Below, in pieces: positions 61,724-64,000 of a stretch of DNA of 64,000 bases. The notes beneath the pieces were generated by a model. That model was given only the letters and a program-made list of their open reading frames with translations, was not told the origin of the DNA and did not search any database. The stretch is from NCBI GenBank assembly GCA_964484765.1, contig CAZAGI010000030.1, positions 1 through 64,000 on the forward strand. The letters run 5' to 3'. The number at the start of each line of letters is the position of its first letter. Within the stretch, counting starts at the first letter, position 1. Source of the DNA: DSVQ01 sp964484765. GTDB taxonomy: Bacteria; Planctomycetota; Planctomycetia; Planctomycetales; Planctomycetaceae. The translations under genes were made by a program, and so were the position numbers.

Positions 61724-62929
61724 ATGGCATTCAAACAAGGCTGGCTTCGGGCAAACCTCGACGCGGCTATCAATGATGGGACACCAACCCGTCTTCAGGA
61801 AGATCTGCGAGAGGCTTTCCGCAAGAAAGAACTCACATCCGCAGACGTCTCGATTCGGCAACTGTTCGAAGAGCTGCTGCCAAACGGTCGTGAAGCGGTC
61901 GACAGTTGGAATCCTCGTCACCGCGGATCGAGCGACCAGGTGACGATGGCGCAGCTGCTCGAAGCGGATGCTGTCCGTACCGCGGCCTTCGCGAACATCA
62001 ATCAACAGTTGATGTACACGACGGTCATGGAAGGCTACGAGATGCAAGGGATGCCGTTCGCGGATCTCATCCCGACCGTCGAAACGCCGTTCAATGGTGA
62101 GCGCATCCCCGGCATTGGCGGCATCGGCGACAAGTCGGAAGCGATCGGCGAAGGGAACGAGTATCCCCTCGCAGGCTTGAACGAAGACTACATCGACACG
62201 CCGGCCACGACGAAGCAAGGCTTGATCATTCCGTACACGAAAGAAGCAATCTTCTTCGACCGCACGGGATTGATCCGCCAGCGCGGCATCGAGGTCGGTC
62301 TGTACCTGCGAGTGAACAAGGAAAAGCGGGCCATCGATGCCATCATCGATGAGAACCGCACGGTGCATCGCTACAACCGCCTTGGCCGCGGCAAGATCGC
62401 GACCTACGGCGACAACAGCGGAACGCACGATTTCGACAATCTCCAGGCGTCGAACGGCTTGGTTGATTGGACCGACATCGACAATGCCCGCCTGCTGCTC
62501 AACGCGCTGCTGGATCCGAACACCGGTGAACCGATCAACATGATCGGCAAGCGGTACGTGATCGTGACCGACTCGCTGGCAGCAACCGCTCTCCGGATCC
62601 GCAATGCGACGGAAGTGACGGTCGTTTCCCCGGGCTATGCCACCAGCGGCAATCCGATTGAAACGAAGTCGCCGAATCCGGTGGCCGGTACCTTCGAAGT
62701 GCTGACGTCGCCGATGCTGGCCAATCGGCTGGCTACCGACACGGATTGGTTCTACGGCGATCCGACGCGGGCGATCAAGTGGATGCAGAACTGGGCGATG
62801 GCCGTCGTGCAGGCACCGCCCAATTCGCACAACGAATTCCACCGGGACATCGTCCTGGAATTCAAGGCGTCCGAACGTGGTGAATATGCGGTCGTCGAGC
62901 CTCGAGCGCTCGAAAAGAACACCGCATAA
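61724..62929 (+). CDS. Major capsid protein (HK97-fold)
   Basis: A 401-residue protein with GGAG upstream. The N-terminus (MAFKQGWLRANLDAAINDGT) holds a helical scaffold-like part. Then come MQGMPFADLIPTVETPFNGE, IPYTKEAIFFDRTGLIRQRG (spine-helix region), and PINMIGKRYVIVTDSLAATA with NWAMAVVQAPPNSHNEFHRD near the C-terminus, as in large-genome HK97-fold capsids. Expected 415 copies or so per head depending on symmetry; none of that can be read here. A long hairpin follows. Confidence 0.85.
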   Translation: MAFKQGWLRANLDAAINDGTPTRLQEDLREAFRKKELTSADVSIRQLFEELLPNGREAVDSWNPRHRGSSDQVTMAQLLEADAVRTAAFANINQQLMYTTVMEGYEMQGMPFADLIPTVETPFNGERIPGIGGIGDKSEAIGEGNEYPLAGLNEDYIDTPATTKQGLIIPYTKEAIFFDRTGLIRQRGIEVGLYLRVNKEKRAIDAIIDENRTVHRYNRLGRGKIATYGDNSGTHDFDNLQASNGLVDWTDIDNARLLLNALLDPNTGEPINMIGKRYVIVTDSLAATALRIRNATEVTVVSPGYATSGNPIETKSPNPVAGTFEVLTSPMLANRLATDTDWFYGDPTRAIKWMQNWAMAVVQAPPNSHNEFHRDIVLEFKASERGEYAVVEPRALEKNTA

Positions 62930-62947
62930 GCGGGCCTCTCGGGGAAC

Positions 62948-62992
62948 GCCGAGCCGCAGCAATTCAGCATGATGCCCTGTCTGCGGCTCGGC
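62948..62992 (+). terminator. Hairpin after the capsid gene
   Basis: A perfect 12-bp stem, GCCGAGCCGCAG with CTGCGGCTCGGC, encloses a 21-nt loop starting 18 bases after the capsid stop. There is no proper T-run, so it may be a partial terminator or an mRNA stabiliser that sets high capsid expression. Confidence 0.5.
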
Positions 62993-63056
62993 CCTCGATG
63001 CATTTTCAATTGACTCCAATCTTGTCCGATCCTGTTCATCCCGATTGAGGTGTTTC

Positions 63057-63485
63057 ATGTCGAAATCAAACCCAGAGTCGAATCCCGCTCCCCAAGGAGA
63101 CGGAATGTCGAATATCAGCGACGCCATCGGCGCGCCGATGTCGCCGCCCACTGCGCGGTCGCACGGTGGCGTGACTGTTGACCCTGCCCAAGCGGATCCC
63201 GCTGTCCGAACCAAGATGGCGAAGAGTGCCTTGCAACGGCAGCGCGAGAACAACGCCCCACCGCCACGACGCCCCTTCGTTGTCGAAGTCGCCAAGGGCA
63301 GTGAGATTCTGCGGGTCAAGGTCGAGGCGGCCAATAAGACCGACGCGTGGGCGATCGCTTGCGACCAATGGAAGTATCACCCCGGCGGACAAGCCCCCGG
63401 CCGGGCGGTGATGACGCCCGAAGAATTCCGCCAAGTGCAAGCCGAGCGGACAAAGGCGGAAGCGGCTGCGGCGAACGCGGTTTAA
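63057..63485 (+). CDS. Hypothetical phage structural protein
   Basis: A 142-residue protein (MSKSNPESNPAPQGDGMSNI) with GAGGTG upstream. The first 70 residues are Pro/Ser/Ala-rich and disordered; the rest is compact (PFVVEVAKGSEILRVKVEAA) with a charged helix at the end. It lies between capsid and connector genes. Function unknown. Confidence 0.62.
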   Translation: MSKSNPESNPAPQGDGMSNISDAIGAPMSPPTARSHGGVTVDPAQADPAVRTKMAKSALQRQRENNAPPPRRPFVVEVAKGSEILRVKVEAANKTDAWAIACDQWKYHPGGQAPGRAVMTPEEFRQVQAERTKAEAAAANAV

Positions 63486-63531
63486 TCCGCAACCTGGCGG
63501 CCATCGACGCGTGACGGAGTGAGGTAACCCC

Positions 63532-63750
63532 GTGGCGACCGACTCAGAAAACCTGCAGACCACCCTCAGCAACCTGATCCGCGTCAGGGCTGAGGCGTCT
63601 GCTAATCCCAAGCCGACCTACAACATCAACGGCCAGCAGGTGGATTGGGTTGGTTACTACCAGTTTTTGTCCAGCGAGATCACTCGGGTGCAGTCGCAGA
63701 TCGCTGACAACGAGGGGCCGTTCGAGGTCGTGACGCAAGGGTTCGTGTGA
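63532..63750 (+). CDS. Small phage head-tail connector-like protein
   Basis: A 72-residue protein starting at GTG (VATDSENLQTTLSNLIRVRA) and containing YNINGQQVDWVGYYQFLSSE, a short motif I associate with small proteins between capsid and connector in phages. Coupled by TGATG to the next gene. Confidence 0.6.
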   Translation: MATDSENLQTTLSNLIRVRAEASANPKPTYNINGQQVDWVGYYQFLSSEITRVQSQIADNEGPFEVVTQGFV

Positions 63751-64000
63751 TGGGCTTGGCGGACATGATCGCCGATGACCTTGTGAATGTTGTCGACGAT
63801 ACCGTCGAAGTCACCGTGCGACTGTTCCGCAATGGCGAGACCGATGTGATCACGGTGCCGAATTCCCAACGGGAGCCGATCGGCCGCGGCATGACGAACT
63901 ACGCTGGCTACATGCTGATGGGCGATGAGTCGATCTTCCATGTCGCGCACAGCCAGCTTAACCCGAACACAGAAGGTCGAGAGATTCGCGTGCAAGATGA
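63750..64000 (+). CDS. Phage protein, cut by the window edge
   Basis: The first 83 codons only: MGLADMIADDLVNVVDDTVE, then VTVRLFRNGETDVITVPNSQ and GYMLMGDESIFHVAHSQL. The beta-rich pattern and position suggest a head-completion or tail-attachment protein. The gene continues beyond 64000. Confidence 0.65.
   Translation, partial: MGLADMIADDLVNVVDDTVEVTVRLFRNGETDVITVPNSQREPIGRGMTNYAGYMLMGDESIFHVAHSQLNPNTEGREIRVQD

Larger units (their letters stand above)
17196..64000. mobile_element. Prophage of a tailed phage, left 46.8 kb, incomplete
   Basis: It starts at the tRNA-Gly remnant and continues past the window. The hallmark genes are terminase large subunit, portal, Mu gpF-like head protein, prohead protease, major capsid protein, RusA, RecE-like nuclease, a phage-type helicase and Gp37/Gp68. 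Genes are packed with ATGA overlaps and nearly all read rightward. No integrase, tail tape measure or clear endolysin is in view; these are expected to the right. The gene order suggests a siphovirus-like phage, but the tail genes needed to decide are outside. Confidence 0.92.

Noticed and set aside
61439..63334. 631-codon reverse-strand open frame opposite the capsid gene
   Set aside because: It is antisense to the capsid and decoration genes, which have clear family motifs and ribosome sites. High-GC codon bias opens such shadows.

Overview
The window joins about 17.2 kb of planctomycete chromosome to the left 46.8 kb of a tailed-phage prophage that runs off the right edge. A planctomycete host is inferred from moderately high GC, a DUF1580 protein (a family I know almost only from Planctomycetes), secreted leucine-rich-repeat and PHP-domain proteins, a CysS with the odd KMSKS form I associate with this phylum, and short dispersed extragenic repeats. 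No species is claimed.

Host part (1-17,195): a secreted PHP-domain protein, a small cysteine-rich lipoprotein, a secreted methyltransferase, an APC-type permease, the remnant of an AbiEii-like nucleotidyltransferase gene, a HEAT-like secreted protein, cysS, ruvC, an SGNH hydrolase, ruvA, a small conserved gene with a good terminator behind it, glycerate 2-kinase, a PRMT-like methyltransferase, and a large LRR lipoprotein. Two kinds of extragenic repeat lie between these genes: two 27-nt copies directly after stop codons, and a perfect 32-bp inverted pair, one copy of which supplies the permease stop codon.

Boundary (17,196-17,236): the 3' part of a tRNA-Gly(CCC) gene, ending inside the anticodon loop, marks the attachment site. 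The whole tRNA and probably the integrase should lie past 64,000, since no integrase is visible here.

Prophage part: (a) 17.3-20.1 kb, regulation: two paralogous reverse-strand genes, a DUF1580 gene with a consensus and apparently leaderless promoter, tRNA-Met(CAT), CsrA and an XRE repressor-like protein. (b) 20.2-34 kb, recombination and replication: DUF932, an SMC/RecF-like ATPase, a RecE-like nuclease, RusA, a sliding clamp, an SNF2-like helicase, and an HNH/DNA-methyltransferase fusion broken by an in-frame TGA. (c) 34-44 kb, accessory genes: a ParB-like/coiled-coil pair, a YkgJ-like metal-binding protein, a HerA-like ATPase with duplicated C-terminal modules, a Gp37/Gp68-family protein, a gene frameshifted in a TG tract, and an HNH protein. 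(d) 44.2-48.7 kb, membrane and export cassette: an anchored small protein, a multi-pass protein, a membrane trypsin-like protease and a secreted nuclease. (e) 48.9-64 kb, DNA modification, packaging and head: a ParB-like protein, a Mom-like protein whose 3' end encodes a tRNA-like fold, small and large terminase, two fibre-like or lectin-like structural genes, portal, head morphogenesis protein, prohead protease, decoration-like protein, major capsid protein and connector-like genes. A palindromic element with a conserved downstream box stands before two late gene blocks.

Genes in the prophage are tightly packed, often with ATGA start-stop overlaps, and nearly all read rightward, as expected for a few long phage transcripts. 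Two genes are visibly broken, so the element may be drifting, although the head module looks intact.
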